From contig QANU01017537.1 in NCBI GenBank assembly GCA_003254905.1, forward strand, positions 585,245-649,244: 64,000 nucleotides of DNA, in the 5' to 3' direction. Below the pieces are notes generated by a model that ran no database searches, was not told the DNA's origin, and saw only the letters and a program-made list of their open reading frames with translations. The number at the start of each line of letters is the position of its first letter. Position 1 is the stretch's first letter. The translations under genes and the position numbers were made by a program. This DNA comes from Nissolia schottii. Taxonomy: Eukaryota > Streptophyta > Magnoliopsida > Fabales > Fabaceae. This document shows positions 21,302-34,500 of the stretch, one piece after another.

Positions 21302-23705
21302 GATACTATGAATCCATCGCTACACGATTTGATCTAACGATAGATTTACAATCTTAGTAAAACGGAGTATAACCTGCAACGTTCCTGTTTGTGTCATCAT
21401 TTTTTGGAGTATCTCAGTCAAAAACTCCAAGTATGCGTGACCTGCACTACTGCGAGCATGAGCATTCTTTGCGTTTGAAACAAATAAGGCAGCCGTCTTG
21501 AAATACGCCTCCTGCACTAATGCCGTTATTGGAAAATTGCGAGCCTCTAGGAACTTTGAGTTCAATGACTCAGCTAGATTTGTCGTCATGTGTGAACATC
21601 GTCGTCCACCATCGAAGGCAAGAATTCATTGTTCTCTAGGGATCTCGTCAATCCAAGCGGCATACGCTTCATTATGCTGGCGCAAACTTTCATAACGCCG
21701 ATTGTATTGCTTGATAGTGCTCGAATACCCTGTAAAACACCTCATGCTCAAATAATAAATATTTTGTGTTAAAAAATGTAACGTCTGTGAATAAAAAACT
21801 TAAACAAACCTTACCGATAGCCTTGACAAGCTTTTCCGTGAACTTCACCTTGAACCAGCAGGCAAAATTCTGCGCAATGTGCCTGATACAAAACAGATGG
21901 TACGCCCACAAACCACCCATTCGTCGCACTGCAGACTTTATGGATTCGTGCCGATCAGATATCAACCCAATTTGTTGTCCCTCAGGTAGCGATTGCCGCA
22001 GATTATGCAAGAAAAAATACCATGCATCTGCAGTTTCGCCCTCGACAATTGCAAACACAATGGGGACAATTGATTGATTGCCATCTTGAGTTGATGCCAT
22101 CAACAAAACACCCTTATATTTTCCATACAAGTGTGTTCCATCGACCTGGATCATAGGCTTGCAGTGCTTGAATGCGTTTATACTTGGGCCAAAACCCCAA
22201 AACGCACGTCGAAAAGTTAAAGCATCTGACCTCACCGATCCATCTTCGTTATACGCTTCAACAGTATCAATGTCCCATGTGCACGAAGGATCAAAGTGTT
22301 GCAATGCCCTCATCCAATATGGCAATTCACTGTACGATTGTTCCCAATTGCCGTACACTTGTGCAATTGCATTTTGCTTTGCAAGCCACGCTTTTCTATA
22401 TGATGGCCAATATCCTGCACGGTCCATAATATCTGCTTGTATCGACTTTACTGGCATTGTTGGCTTTGCCCTTATCTATGCCAGAATCATGCCCGCAATC
22501 TTCACAGAAGTCAGCTTTGAGTGGTCACGTGTTAGCCGCTCTGCAAAGCAAGTGTACGGGCCATTGTATCTTGTGACCTCCCAATAGCAACTATTTTTCT
22601 TGCATGTGGCCCTGATGAACCATTGACAACCTTGACCAAACTTCATGCATTTGCAGAAGTAAGTTGTCGGTTCTGACTCTCTTATTTTATAATCAGCCCC
22701 ATTTCGCAAGCAATGGCTTGCAACAGCCTCCCTAACTTCATCCCTACTGGCAAAGTATTTTCCTATGTACAAATCATCGCCTGCGCAATATTCATTCTGC
22801 AGGTCTCCAAACTCAGATGCACGCATCCCCTCAACATTAAACGTCTGCAAGAAAGCTGGTGTATCATCGGGTTGTGCATTTGTTTCACCATCTGTATCAG
22901 CATTTGAACCATTGGTTAATTAAATGTAACAACAAACAATCAAATTTATAATTCCTATTTAACATATATGCAGTTCTAATACGCAAGATCCTCATCACGA
23001 GGCAAGCATAGAGCATACTTTGCATATCTGTCCACGTCCATAATTGATTTAATATATACCTAATACCAGCAATTTTAGTAACAATTGAATAATGTCAACA
23101 ATTAAATATAATTATATTTACAATCACAGTTAGTTTAAATTAAACCTAAATTTAATAATACCTGAATCATCATCCGATCCATCGCCTTCAGACACGTCAC
23201 TTTCGTGCTCCCTCCAACTTTTATTGCCCTCTTCCTCCGCCCAAAACTCATCCTCTGACACTAGTGGCGCCTCAACGCCTTGTGGATGCAACTCGTTTGA
23301 GCTTGGACCAAACCCTGAGTCAACATTCGCACTGGATGCCTCCTCGAAGTTTACATATAAATCAATACAACTCAAATGTGATTTATATAGTTCATATTGA
23401 TAAAACATATACTATACTTGAACGTCGTTTGATATTGTAACAGATCGATATTTTATTAGCCCATTCAACAATGACACTGGAGATTTATATCTTATTCTTT
23501 CCAAACTCTTTTGGAAATGATGAGATATAACACCACACAGGTCAGTGAACGACATGGACGGCCACAAGATAATGACCTCTGTATCATGGGGACTAACAAA
23601 CTCAACACCTTCAACATTATTTTTTCTAACCTCACCATCATAAAAAAATATATGCAGCAACACCTCCCCTATCCATCTTCTTGTCTCGGGACTAAAATTA
23701 ATCAC
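21302..23705 (-). pseudogene. MULE transposase gene, two in-frame amber stops, 3' truncated
   Basis: Exon 1 (23705-23162) encodes the N-terminal domain (GEVLLHIFFYDGEVRKNN) and an acidic linker. Exon 2 region (about 22890-21815) holds the MuDR DNA-binding module (IGKYFASRDEVREAV) with its zinc-binding CKC...GCQW segment. The MULE catalytic domain follows, with VDGTHLYGKYKG, the LISDRHESIKSAV stretch and CIRHIAQNF. A GT-AG intron (21814-21730) then leads to GYSSTIKQYNRRYESLRQHN and TTNLAESLNSKFLEARNFPI. The frame is open except for TAG at 23412-23414 and TAG at 22476-22478. The C-terminal SWIM zinc finger found in full-length relatives is absent after about 21360. In an active element this protein would bind the TIRs and excise the transposon. 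Confidence 0.85.
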
Positions 23706-23873
23706 ACACTATGAATCCCTTTGACCACAAAGAGAAGAAAGAAAAATAAAAATTGCTAGAGAGGAAGAAGAGAAAGAGCAATAAGCAATGAGAAAGAGAG
23801 TGAATGAATGAGCAATGAAGCTCTTCACTCCACTGCCCTTTTATAGGCCAATTTTAATTATTTTTTTCCTACT

Positions 23874-24066
23874 CTGAAATCTCCACAGGGTATGGAGATT
23901 TCAGAGCCTGAAATCTCCCTATAGTATGGCGATTTCAGGCTCTGAAATCTTTCAGAGCCTGTAATTAAAAAAAAATTTGAAAAGTCTGAAATCACCGCAC
24001 AGGGTGGCGATTTCAGACAAAAAAAAAACGATCTTTGAACTCGGCCCATACTGTGGCGATTTCAGA
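23874..24066. repeat. Hairpin pairs in the right end of the MULE
   Basis: Three inverted pairs are seen: CTGAAATCTCCA (23874-23885) with TGGAGATTTCAG (23893-23904), a perfect 12-bp stem; CTGAAATCTCC (23908-23918) with TGGCGATTTCAG (23927-23938); CTGAAATCACC (23986) with TGGCGATTTCAG (ends 24016). A lone TGGCGATTTCAG lies at about 24054-24065. Confidence 0.75.
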
Positions 24067-24200
24067 TAACAAAACCATACCATTATAATTTTTTCCCATA
24101 CACCATAATATGGGAATAGAATTGTTTCATCCCCATAAATAAGTAAAAAATCCACATCAAGCACTCTTATTTATAGGGATCATTTAAAACATTACCTCAT

Positions 24201-25389
24201 CGCTTATTATTATTATTTATATTTTTCAGACCGTACTACACATGGATGTGTACTAAAAGAATACTATGCAAGCATGGGCAATTTGTGAGATGCGTCATGA
24301 CTAAAATATGGTCATATTCAAGTGTGTCAAAAATGAAATTTTATGTATGATTAAAAGATTGAAATAAAAAACTTAAAATATGAAATTAGAGCATAATTTA
24401 AATGGTAGGATCATTCGAATTAAGTGATAATAGTAGAATTAGTTAATATCTTTAAATTTATAAGATCGTAAGATTTAAGATTAAAATTGAGATTTTACTG
24501 TCTTTAGTTATGATATATGAATAATTCGACATAAAATTTTCAATTTCCCCAATGAAATAGCTAAGTTAACGTATATGCCCAGGGAAAGAAAAAGTAAGGT
24601 AACAATTATAGAGACTACGGACAATCTCCACCTATGACTAGAGTGTTAGACCACATTAATTGGTGAGTAAACATACAATTTAAACTTGTTTGGTAAAGCT
24701 TTTTGAGAGGGTGTTCATCCTCTTAAAAAGCGTAAGTCACTTTTACTTATTTAAAGTCGCTTTTATTAAACACTATTTTATAACTTTTGCTTATTCAGAA
24801 CCGTTTTTATCATATTTTACCAAATAATATTACTATAAATTTTTAAGAGAAGTTTTTTGAGAGCTCAAAGAGTTTAGTGACTTTTGAAAAGTCACAATTT
24901 TACTAAAGCAAGCCTTAGTCTCTTGTTAAATTAGTAATGAGTCAATTTCATCTCTAACAATAAATAAAAAATAATAATTTAGTTCTTGTCATTTTTAAAC
25001 ACGAGTCAAATTAGTTTTTTCGTGCTTAGGCATATTTTATAAATGTGATCAAACACATATTTAAAAATGTAGTTAAACACACCAAAAATATTATTATTAC
25101 TTTGTCACGCTTTTAACTGTATTTATGAAATATGGATAAACACCAATTTGGACATTTTATTAAGAGTAAATTGACCCATCAATAATTTAACTAGAAACAA
25201 ATTGGACATTTAATCTTAAATAACCATTGTTATGTTAACACTAATATTTGAAAGAAGTTCTAATTATATAGTATATAAAAAAACTGACAAAAGTGTTGAC
25301 ATATTGATAAAGACATATTATATTTCTAAGGGAAGGATTTTAGATTAAACCAATGAAGCATGAATATTTTGTAAGATTGTTGTGTCCCC
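24201..25389. other. AT-rich intergenic DNA
   Basis: No gene seen. A possible MITE lies at about 24688-24910: it opens ACTTGTTTGGTAAAGCTTTT and closes with TTTTACTAAAGCAAGCC, with AGTCACTTTT words in both orientations. The ends pair only weakly. Confidence 0.35.
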
Positions 25390-25745
25390 TTGTTTGACAC
25401 ACCACGGACACCGACACACGGAGACACTAGTCTGACACATGTGTCGCATATGTCCAAAAATATCTAAATGAAAATTTCATGGTTAGCTGTGTCCAAGGTA
25501 TATCTCAAAGTTTTTTGAGTCGTGTCAGTGCCGTCTTCGAATAAAAATATTTTTAAAGAGGTTTGGAAAGCGTTAAAAGCAAGTAGTTTGATATCAATGA
25601 AAATATTAGGATACTATTATAAATATTTAATTTAATACCTATATAAGTTGTGTCTATGTTCTGTAAAATTTTGAAATTCGTGTGTCGTCGTGTCACGTTG
25701 TGTCTTGTGTCTGTGTCAATGTCGGTGTTTCTTAGGTTTGACCTC
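25390..25745. repeat. GACAC/GTGTC-rich foldback repeat
   Basis: The left part is dense in CACCGACACACGGAGACAC, the right part in GTGTCTGTGTCAATGTCGGT. The two form a diverged inverted pair around an AT-rich core. This composition matches a repeat style common in legume genomes. There is no coding capacity. Confidence 0.5.
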
Positions 25746-25827
25746 TAAAAAAGAGATGCTAGTTAGGAGAGTAAATATGTCTACAATGCAACAACTTTAT
25801 TGTTGCGTCATGACTCTCTATCATAAG

Positions 25828-26241
25828 AAGGGGTGGGAACAAGACAAACCACCCACTAAATAGGTCAGACCTATATCATATATTTTTTGTTTAAGCTTAA
25901 CCTATTACTTGTCAAAGACATTTTTTTTTGCTTGATCTAACATGTTTAAATGTGTGGCCTGGTAGGTCGACCTCTTTAAATAAATATATTATAAGTTTCT
26001 TTATTAATAATATTATATTATTATAAATATATTATAATAATGTATGAATATATTACATTTATATAAATTAGTATAACAATTAAATTTAGTTTGGTGGTAG
26101 ATTGGTAGAAAGTGACATGACTTATGTTTGAATCATTTTTATTTAGCTTGAGTTTGGGTCAATTTTTAAACAGGTCAAGCTAGACTTTTAGTAGGTCAGG
26201 CTGCAAGCCCTATTAGATCGTCTAACTAGTTCCCACCTCTA
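25828..26241. mobile_element. hAT-type MITE, 414 bp, 8-bp TSD
   Basis: The ends AAGGGGTGGGAAC (25828) and GTTCCCACCTCTA (to 26241) are imperfect inverted repeats, 11 of 13. They are flanked by ATCATAAG (25820-25827) and TTCATAAG (26242-26249), an 8-bp duplication with one mismatch. GTGGGAAC-type ends and 8-bp TSDs are characteristic of hAT elements. The interior contains AGGTCAGACC/AGGTCAGGCT words and no ORF. Confidence 0.75.
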
Positions 26242-26328
26242 TTCATAAGTAACATGTGAGGTAAAGAAAAAAAGAAGAAGAAAGAAACTGACAATAGTGC
26301 ACAAAGGCACAGAGCAATGTCCTATAGG

Positions 26329-26932
26329 GGCGTGTGATTTGCGGAATCTTCTCACATTCTCAGGAATGTGGTTATGGAAATATAACATTCTCATGTTTGA
26401 TTCAAAGTTTTAAAAAACATTCTAGGTAACCTGTATTTTCGAGAATGAAAACTGCCTCATTTTCATTCCCACCTCCCTCATGGAATTGTTGGATTTACCA
26501 TGGTATTTGAATGTTTTGACACATGAAAAGACCAAATTACTCACAAATCTCATACCCAGGTCAACACCACTTGTTGGTTTACCACTATTGGCTGACAACA
26601 AACCATTGCCAAATCATCACTGCCGGTTGGCGACGGGTCACCGCCAGACGATGACAGACCATCGTCGAACAGTGTTAGACCACTATCGGATGGCGTCGAA
26701 CCACTATTGGACAGCGTCCGATTGATGCCCGACAGCGCCAAACCACCATTTACATACATTGTTTTGTCATGAACATTTTTGTAAAAATATATTATAATAT
26801 CGAAAATGTTTCTGAGAGTTTGATTTGCAATCAAACGCTTTTAAAAATATATTTCTAAAAAAATTTTCTTGAAAATAACATTTTTGAGAATAATATTCTC
26901 AAAAATAAAATAGTCTCTGGCAACCATATACC
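26329..26932. mobile_element. hAT-like MITE, 604 bp, with internal minisatellite
   Basis: It is flanked by CCTATAGG (26321-26328) and TCTATAGG (26933-26940), an 8-bp duplication with one mismatch. The ends GGCGTGTGATTTGC and (inverted) GGTATATGGTTGCC are weak inverted repeats of the hAT style. The interior 26590-26740 has a GC-rich run of diverged units built on ACCACTATCGGATGGCG. The short ORFs on both strands arise from that repeat. Confidence 0.55.
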
Positions 26933-26940
26933 TCTATAGG

Positions 26941-29290
26941 ATACTTTTATAGCCCTTGTCTGACACCATTTCCTATTCTAAATTGCTATGGAAACTCATC
27001 ATTAGCTTGGACTGGACCACAACGACGATGTTCTTCTTTACAGAAAATGAAAGGGTAATGATCACAGGTCAAACAGAAAATGGCTACTTTCAAAGACAAT
27101 GTGTAGCCGAAAGGAACCTAAAGCACCTTTGGAAAGTTTTGTCTCATAAATTTATAATTTTTGCAACATTGATGGCTACAATGTCATTGCCTATGAATGC
27201 CATTTTCTAACCAAGGCTCCTAGGTGCAGGCGTAGACATATTATGTATTTATTATACGCATAAAGATGTGATTTGTTGGTAACGGGGTTATGAATTCAAT
27301 GTTCTATAAGTCAAATGACAATATTAGTGTCCTTTATAGAGAAACAAAAGGTGGATTTCAAATAATTGTTCATACGTGATTATTCATCTCTCTAGGAATT
27401 AATTGGCCTAAACCAAGTTATATTATTTATGATATAATGATTGATTAGATGATAATTGAAAACCTATGAAAATGGGATGGTCATCGACACTCGTAGTTCA
27501 TATTGTACTCTTTTTTAATTGAAGAGGTTGTTGGTTGCATTTCGTCTTTTATAATTTTATAGTTCTCTCGGTCTCAACACTTTCACTTCTCTTTATATTA
27601 ACCCTTCCTAACATAATGGAATTTAGGATTTAACGCGAGATATGACGTGGTACAACTCAACTTATCCCTTAATCATGTGGTTGGATGTTTTATCCCTCAT
27701 CCATAGAAATGGAAAAATATTTTGTGACCAATAGTTTTACTATTTCGTATGAATTACTGCGAGGAGATTAATCACTATTACCGACACCGACAGGTGGACA
27801 CACCACAATGTTATGATTGCCTTTTTAACAATTAATCCCTTTTTATTACAATTAATGACATTTTTTTAATGAATATATCCTAAGATCTGTGGGGGAATGA
27901 TTACTGAATCAATTTTGTGACAATTGTAACCCGTTTTACTTAAATTATCAAGGAAAATGTTTCTTTTACATATAAAAGAGTATAGACATTTTATCACACC
28001 TTTTACAACACACCATATAGTCAACTTCTATTATAGTCACATGTATTATTAATCACATGGTAAAATAAACAGAAACAAAACAACAATACCTACAGATGAT
28101 TTTAGCAACAAAAAAAAAAAAAACAAAATTAATGACAATCAGTTCAATATAATTAAACAATAATTATAGTCACGATCATGATATATACTTTTTTATTTCT
28201 TTGACCAAGACAACATAACATTTTTTTAATCTACTCTATAACTTGAACTCAAATTCTTTGATACAAGAACAACTCCAAGAACGTGAACTTAACCGCGGCC
28301 ATGATTATACTTGTGCAAAAGATTCCGAGTTCTTATTGTTAAAGGGAGCAGGAGCGTTGCTGGCACTACAACAGTTGTAACTGACTTCTGTTTTTCTAGT
28401 TGTTGGGCTCAGTGAAAGGGATATTTTGGGGATGGGAATAAATTCTTTCGATGTTTCTTGATTCTAGGGATAGATGAAACAAAGTTTAGGTAAAGTACAA
28501 ATCACTACAGAAACTAAGCCAAATCACATGATTAACACAACTCTTATTCAAATCATTCTCTCTTTTCTTTTATTCATCAATATCAACATAGCTACATGAT
28601 GTACATACACAATTCCTCATATGTGAATTGGACATTATATGCAATTAATTTTGCTATTTTTACTTTCGGACAGTAGGACCCACAGGATGTACTCCCTGGT
28701 CAAATCCATCAAATGAAAATAGACCATTGTGACTTTAGTCGCATCATTCTGTTATTGTATTTTTCTTTTTAAATACAAGTTGTCTTCTTGTGGGGGCAAG
28801 TGTACAATGTAAGACAGAACCGTCCCATTTCTTCCTGCTAAAGAAAAGGACTTCAATTTACACCATATTGTTTAATCCAGCTGGTATGAGTTTTAATAAC
28901 TTGAAAAATTATAGTATTGTTAAGTATATTCCAAATGTAAACTACAGTACTACTACTTTGAATACTAAAATCACACACCATCAACTTTCTTAAATATTTG
29001 TTAACCCGTAATGCCATAGTGAGGCAGTTAAAGTAGAATGTTTTGCCTAATGTTTCATTCATTAGACACTTTAAAAAGTGTTAAAACATTGTATAAAAAG
29101 TTCATGTTGAACATTATATAATACTTCTAAATATGTGGTATACTTCATATTGTAGTGCCACATATTCATTCAAGTTATATTCCAAATCTCGTTAATTTCA
29201 ATGCTTCTTAATTCAAAAGCAAATCAATTAAGTTCCCTTCTCACAATTGGATATGGTAAATTAATTTATTTTTAGATAGAATAAAAACAT
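26941..29290. other. AT-rich intergenic DNA, nothing recognised
   Basis: I see no gene, RNA or clear element boundary. ORFs are short and lack domains. Confidence 0.4.
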
Positions 29291-29560
29291 AAATTACATT
29301 GACTTATCTCAAGGTTTAGCGAAATTACACAAACACTTATTATATTTGTCTGGATGACACTCACCTCTCCTGGTGGACACTAACATCCTCTAATAATATT
29401 AAGGTGTTTTTCACATCATTCTCTTCACACATATCATGTTCAATAGATTTCACAATCCCCTACTACACTCCTTTACGTGACTTTACTGTCCCCATCTAGC
29501 CCTCTCTTGCCCAAAAGAGAGGGGTTATGAAATCTACTTAACATAAAAAAAATGTGAAGG
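29290..29560 (+). repeat. Dispersed repeat family R3, copy 1
   Basis: It opens AAATTACATTGACTTATCTC, then GCGAAATTACAC and GACACTCACCTCTCC. The same opening words occur, inverted, near 47785 and 51125 (ATTACACYAAYCT, AGGTTT/AATTTA, GTGTAA). Confidence 0.45.
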
Positions 29561-31577
29561 GCATAACACATAAATCACTCTATTAACAAATGATTTTTGT
29601 TATCATTAGGAAATGTCAATGTCCACTAAAAATGTTCGGTGTCACCTGAGCAAAAAGAGAGGCAGAGTAATTTATCCTAAATAAAATTATCACCATGTAA
29701 GAGAATAATATAACTGGCCAATTACCATTGCCATAGGCGCCATCAGTCTGTAACCATTTTTGGCCATACACAGAGCTTGTAATTCTGGGTCTGAGTAACC
29801 ACTTTTCCACTGTCACATACAGGGAGAGAGGATAGCAGAGGACAAGTCCAAGAGAGACAGCTCAGTGTTCAAGTGTCATGCAAAACGGTCAAGCATGCAG
29901 ACCGCTGAGACACACAAGGGGAGAAGGTTTGACAGTTCACTACATATAAAAAGACTGAACTAAATCGTCGAAATTCTTGTGTGATAGTAGAGAATATGTT
30001 TTAGACCATGTAATAAATAATGGGTCTTCTTAAACTGAGGATGTTAAAATGTCATTTATTATGTAATCTATAACATAATATATATTTTTTAGTCATACAA
30101 AAGTTTCTAGTTAAAGTGTCAAAACCTACAACCATACAAAGAGCCCTGCATTTTATATTTTATTACATTTATTATTTTGGGCAGAGGAAAAGTAACAATT
30201 TTTACAACAAACAAGCTGCTATTTTGGTACTTCCAACTTCCAACCAATTACTAATTTTCAGATTCTGGGTCAAGGTAAAAATAAGATCTTTCTGATCAAT
30301 TTTGCATTCAGAGTAAAAGGGGTGAAAATGGTGAACTTTTTTCCGCTTGTGTTAAAAGGTTCTTACTTAAATGTGGGGTGTAAGAGAGAGGGTTCTTACT
30401 TCTTGTTAATTAGCCTCAATGTTTGTGAGCATTTTTAATTTTGTTTTTGTCAAATAGTATTAGTAGTAGCCTAATTTTTTTTATTAAAAATTGTGAGAGA
30501 CATTGCTTTTATAATTTTAAGGATTGAGCATTAAGGATTAATCTCTTCTCAACGAGTGCGTTTTTCAATAATTAAACTTGTGTTCTCATCTTTATTGGGG
30601 GCCAAGCTGTTTATTGTTAGTCTACCAATTTGTTGGTATATTAGTGGTAGTATTAGATCATGAAGCACCAAGATAAAATATGGTTCTGATACAATTCAAT
30701 ATCGATACGATGATATTTTAAATTTCCAAAAGTTAAGATAGGTGGATATGTCTGCATGTACATGAATTTAATTTTTATGTGTTATAAATGTTAAACTTTT
30801 TGCACAATCATTTAACTATATAGTTACATCACTAAATTTATTTGACTCCTATCATAACTACCTTAAAAATCATATTATAAAACACTTTATCAGCAATGAA
30901 GCATAATGAAGAAGAAAAATTTTAAAACATAAATTTAAAATGAAAAAAAAAAATCACTAAAATCGGATACAATATGATACATAATAATGGAAGAATTGAA
31001 GTATTGGTGCTAGTTAGATATTAGACTCGTCAGTTATGAAATACTAAATCTGAGGTTAATAAAGGTCAAAGGTGAAGATGCTTTTTTATACAAAAACTTT
31101 AGCTTTACGTGTTGAATAAAAGTAAGGCAAGGTCATGTTAACACCATTAAACAATTTGATTACAATATTGTAAAAAGCACTATATTTGAACTGAGAGATT
31201 CTTTTGGGTATTTGGTTTCTTTCTTGCTTTAGGAGCAAGAGGATCCTTTTGCTTTTTTACTTGTTTTTGTTTTTCCACATCTTCACACTCTCTTTTATGT
31301 TTTTTGTTTTCTTTCTTTGGCCTCTCCATGTTGGTCTTGTGCATTGCATTCTCACCCTTGGTCTAATTCATTGTGCTCGTGTACATTTCCCTATAGAGAA
31401 GAAGAAAGTGTACATTTTGTTAGTGTTGGAATGCATAACATTTTTATTTTTTGAGGTTTAGAAATTGATGTTAGGAGGACATTAATAGTCTCTTTGAGTT
31501 CTAAGAACTTTGAGTTTCGGTTGTTGTGGCGCATTTTGATTTGATTTAAAGTTCATTGTGGGGTTAAGATAAGAAGA
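29561..31577. other. Intergenic DNA and probable promoter of NAT6
   Basis: No separate gene is seen. A diverged inverted repeat with GATAC words lies at about 30660-31020. The last 300-400 bases, pyrimidine-rich, should contain the NAT6 promoter and 5' UTR. Confidence 0.4.
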
Positions 31578-34500
31578 ATGGCGGGACATGGAGCTGCGCC
31601 GCAGCCCAAGCAGGATGAGCTTCAGCCGCATCCAGTCAAAGATCAATTACCAAATGTTTCTTACTGCATTACAAGCCCTCCTCCCTGGCGTAAGTTTAAT
31701 GATTCATTGGAACCATTTCTTTGCTTATTTCCCTTTTTGATCCTATCTAGTAACTGCCATAATTTGGAGGATTCGAGTCGGTTGGTCTAATGTAGGGTAA
31801 AACTCTCTCAGTACTAGTTTTTTCTTTTCTTTTTTTTCGTTCAAAGTATTCAAATTGAGATTTTGTTTAAGGAGAATGAGAATCGAAGAGCTTAAACCGA
31901 CCGAATTTGTTTCATTCTTTGCTTTATGCTAGGAAACCTTTTGTAGATTATTTGTTTGTACATTCACATTTTCAATGTAATGACTGAGTAGTGAAATTTT
32001 TCTTTTATGTGAATGAAGCTGAGGCAATCTTACTTGGTTTCCAACATTACCTGGTGATGCTTGGCACAACTGTTCTAATTCCAAGCTCTCTAGTTCCACA
32101 GATGGGAGGAGGAAATGTAAGTTGTGACAAAGAGAGAAAAATGCAAATGGTTTTTGAATGTTGTTGTGTGACTCATGAATCTAACAAAAGATTTCGTTTT
32201 CTTCTTTTTTGCTTCAACAGGAAGAGAAAGCAAAAGTGATTCAGACTCTACTATTTGTGGCCGGCATAAACACACTGTTCCAGACATTCTTCGGGACTCG
32301 TCTCCCTGCAGTTATTGGAGGATCCTACACCTTTGTGCCAACAACAATTTCAATCATTCTTGCCGGTCGCTACAGCGACATTGTGAATCCTCAGGAGGTT
32401 TGGCTTGGGCTCAACGCAAACCTGCTTTTTGATTTGATCAATGTTTTGCTGTTTTTTGTTATGTTACTACCGTCCTTGTTGAGGTGATTTTGCAATGAAT
32501 AATGCAGAAATTTGAGAGGATAATGCGCGGAACGCAGGGCGCGCTCATTGTTGCTTCGACCCTCCAAATTGTTTTTGGCTTCAGTGGCCTCTGGCGCAAT
32601 GTAGTGAGGTTCTTGAATCTTTCGTTCGTTTCATCTCCTTGTCACATTGTGCTTTGTCAGATTTTACACACAATTCTGTTACTTTCAATTATGTCCATTC
32701 TGCAGGTTATTAATTTGTTCTAGTCTCTTAATGAATAATTTCGCCACATTTTTGTTTAGGTTCTTAAGTCCTCTCTCTGCTATTCCCTTGGTTGCTCTGT
32801 CAGGCTTTGGACATTATGAATTGGGTTTTCCTGTGGTAAGCAACTAGAACTAGTATTTTTATAATCATAATGTGCGATTCCAAATCTCTTGATTGCTGCT
32901 TTTGAATTCTAGCTTGCAAAATGTGTGGAGATAGGCCTGCCAGAAATCATCATCCTAATAGTATTTTCGCAGGTAATTTGTGATTTTCTTAATCACAACA
33001 TTAGGGCCCTTAATTCTTGCTTTGTTTTCTCTTTTCTTACCTTCAATATTAAAAGCTAATACTTTAAAGGGGTGACATGTTTTATGCAGTACATTCCTCA
33101 CATGATGAAAGGAGAAAAATCTATCTTCGATCGCTTTGCAGTGATATTCTCGGTGGCAATTGTGTGGATTTATGCTCATCTTCTCACTGTTGGTGGGGCT
33201 TATAAGAATTCAGCACCTAAAACTCAAATCACTTGTAGAACTGATCGTGCCGGAATTATAGGCGGTTCTCCTTGGTAAGCAAAATTTGGCTTTTTCTCAG
33301 TAACTGAAATGTTGTTCCTTGTTTTTGTAGCAGTATATTGCTTGCTAGCTGCTTATTTGGTGGCTGTTGAAACTTTTATATTGCTATTTTGGATAATCTT
33401 AAATTACTACTTGTTGCTGACAAAAATGTACTATGCAGGATAAGAATCCCATATCCTTTTCAATGGGGTGCTCCTACATTTGATGCTGGAGAAGCTTTTG
33501 CTATGATGGCAGCTACATTTGTTGCTCTAGTAGAGGTGTGTTCATTTGTTTTTGTGCTTATTGAAGTAGATAAGAATTGTTAAATATACATATTTTTGGC
33601 TAGAATATGTTCTTTTCCTGAATCATTGTTGCATACGTATTTAATGGTTGACTCTCACATAAATTTTACTTGGTCAACAGTCCACCGGTGCTTTCATTGC
33701 TGTGTCAAGGTATGCTAGTGCAACGCCGCTGCCGCCTTCAGTTCTTAGCCGAGGCGTCGGTTGGCAGGTAAACAGAAATTATGAATTAGTCTTCTTCTCT
33801 TTTTATTTTTTCCTCTTTTCAACCCAATTTTTTGATCTTCCCTTTGTCGTTAATTCCTTGTTGGTGCTAGTAGTTTAATATTTGATATGTGGGCAATTGG
33901 TACACGCGATATTATATTTATTTTCTTATTAATTCCTTGATGGTTTTCTCTATGGTAGCTTAAAATTCTGTCTTATTTTCATTTTTGTAATTTTGGTATT
34001 ATCATCATTAATTGCAATTTCTTATGTATCAGGGAGTGGGAATTTTGTTATCTGGAATCTTTGGGACTGGAAGTGGATCATCAGTTTCTGTGTAAGTCTC
34101 TAAATCAGTGTTTCCTTGTTCTTAGACATTTCACTTCATAGTAGTAAATAATAGTATAACATATTTTGGCCTCTTTTTTTTTTCCCTAGAGAGAATGCAG
34201 GACTCTTAGCTTTGACACGTGTCGGCAGCCGAAGGGTTGTTCAAATATCAGCTGGATTCATGATATTTTTCTCAATTCTTGGTAAGTTGATAAATTATAA
34301 TGTTGACAATCCTAATGTGATCTATTAATTTCCTTGTCGAAGTAACATACTTATAATGAGCTACCACTATATGTAGGAAAATTTGGAGCTGTTTTTGCTT
34401 CAATTCCAGCACCAATAGTTGCAGCTTTATATTGCCTTTTCTTTGCCTATGTTGGTATGTATCATATATATCAATCAATTTAAAGAAGTATGACTCCTAT

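Larger units (their letters stand above)
20400..24200 (-). mobile_element. MuDR-type (MULE) element with hairpin-rich ends
   Basis: The element carries a MULE transposase gene on the minus strand. Its two ends resemble each other in inverted orientation: about 20424-20560 against 24165-24050 share ATGGGG/ATGGTG, GGGAGAAAAAT/GGGAAAAAATT and GTATGG, then the CTGAAATC word at the same spacing. Both subterminal regions carry repeated CTGAAATCKCCA / TGGCGATTTCAG inverted pairs. The exact termini and 9-bp TSD could not be fixed by eye, so boundaries are approximate. The transposase is broken, so the copy is non-autonomous. Confidence 0.7.

Noticed and set aside
32175..32432. ORFs overlapping NAT6 exon 3 in other frames
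   Set aside because: They are shadows of the NAT6 exon, whose own frame carries the family motifs.
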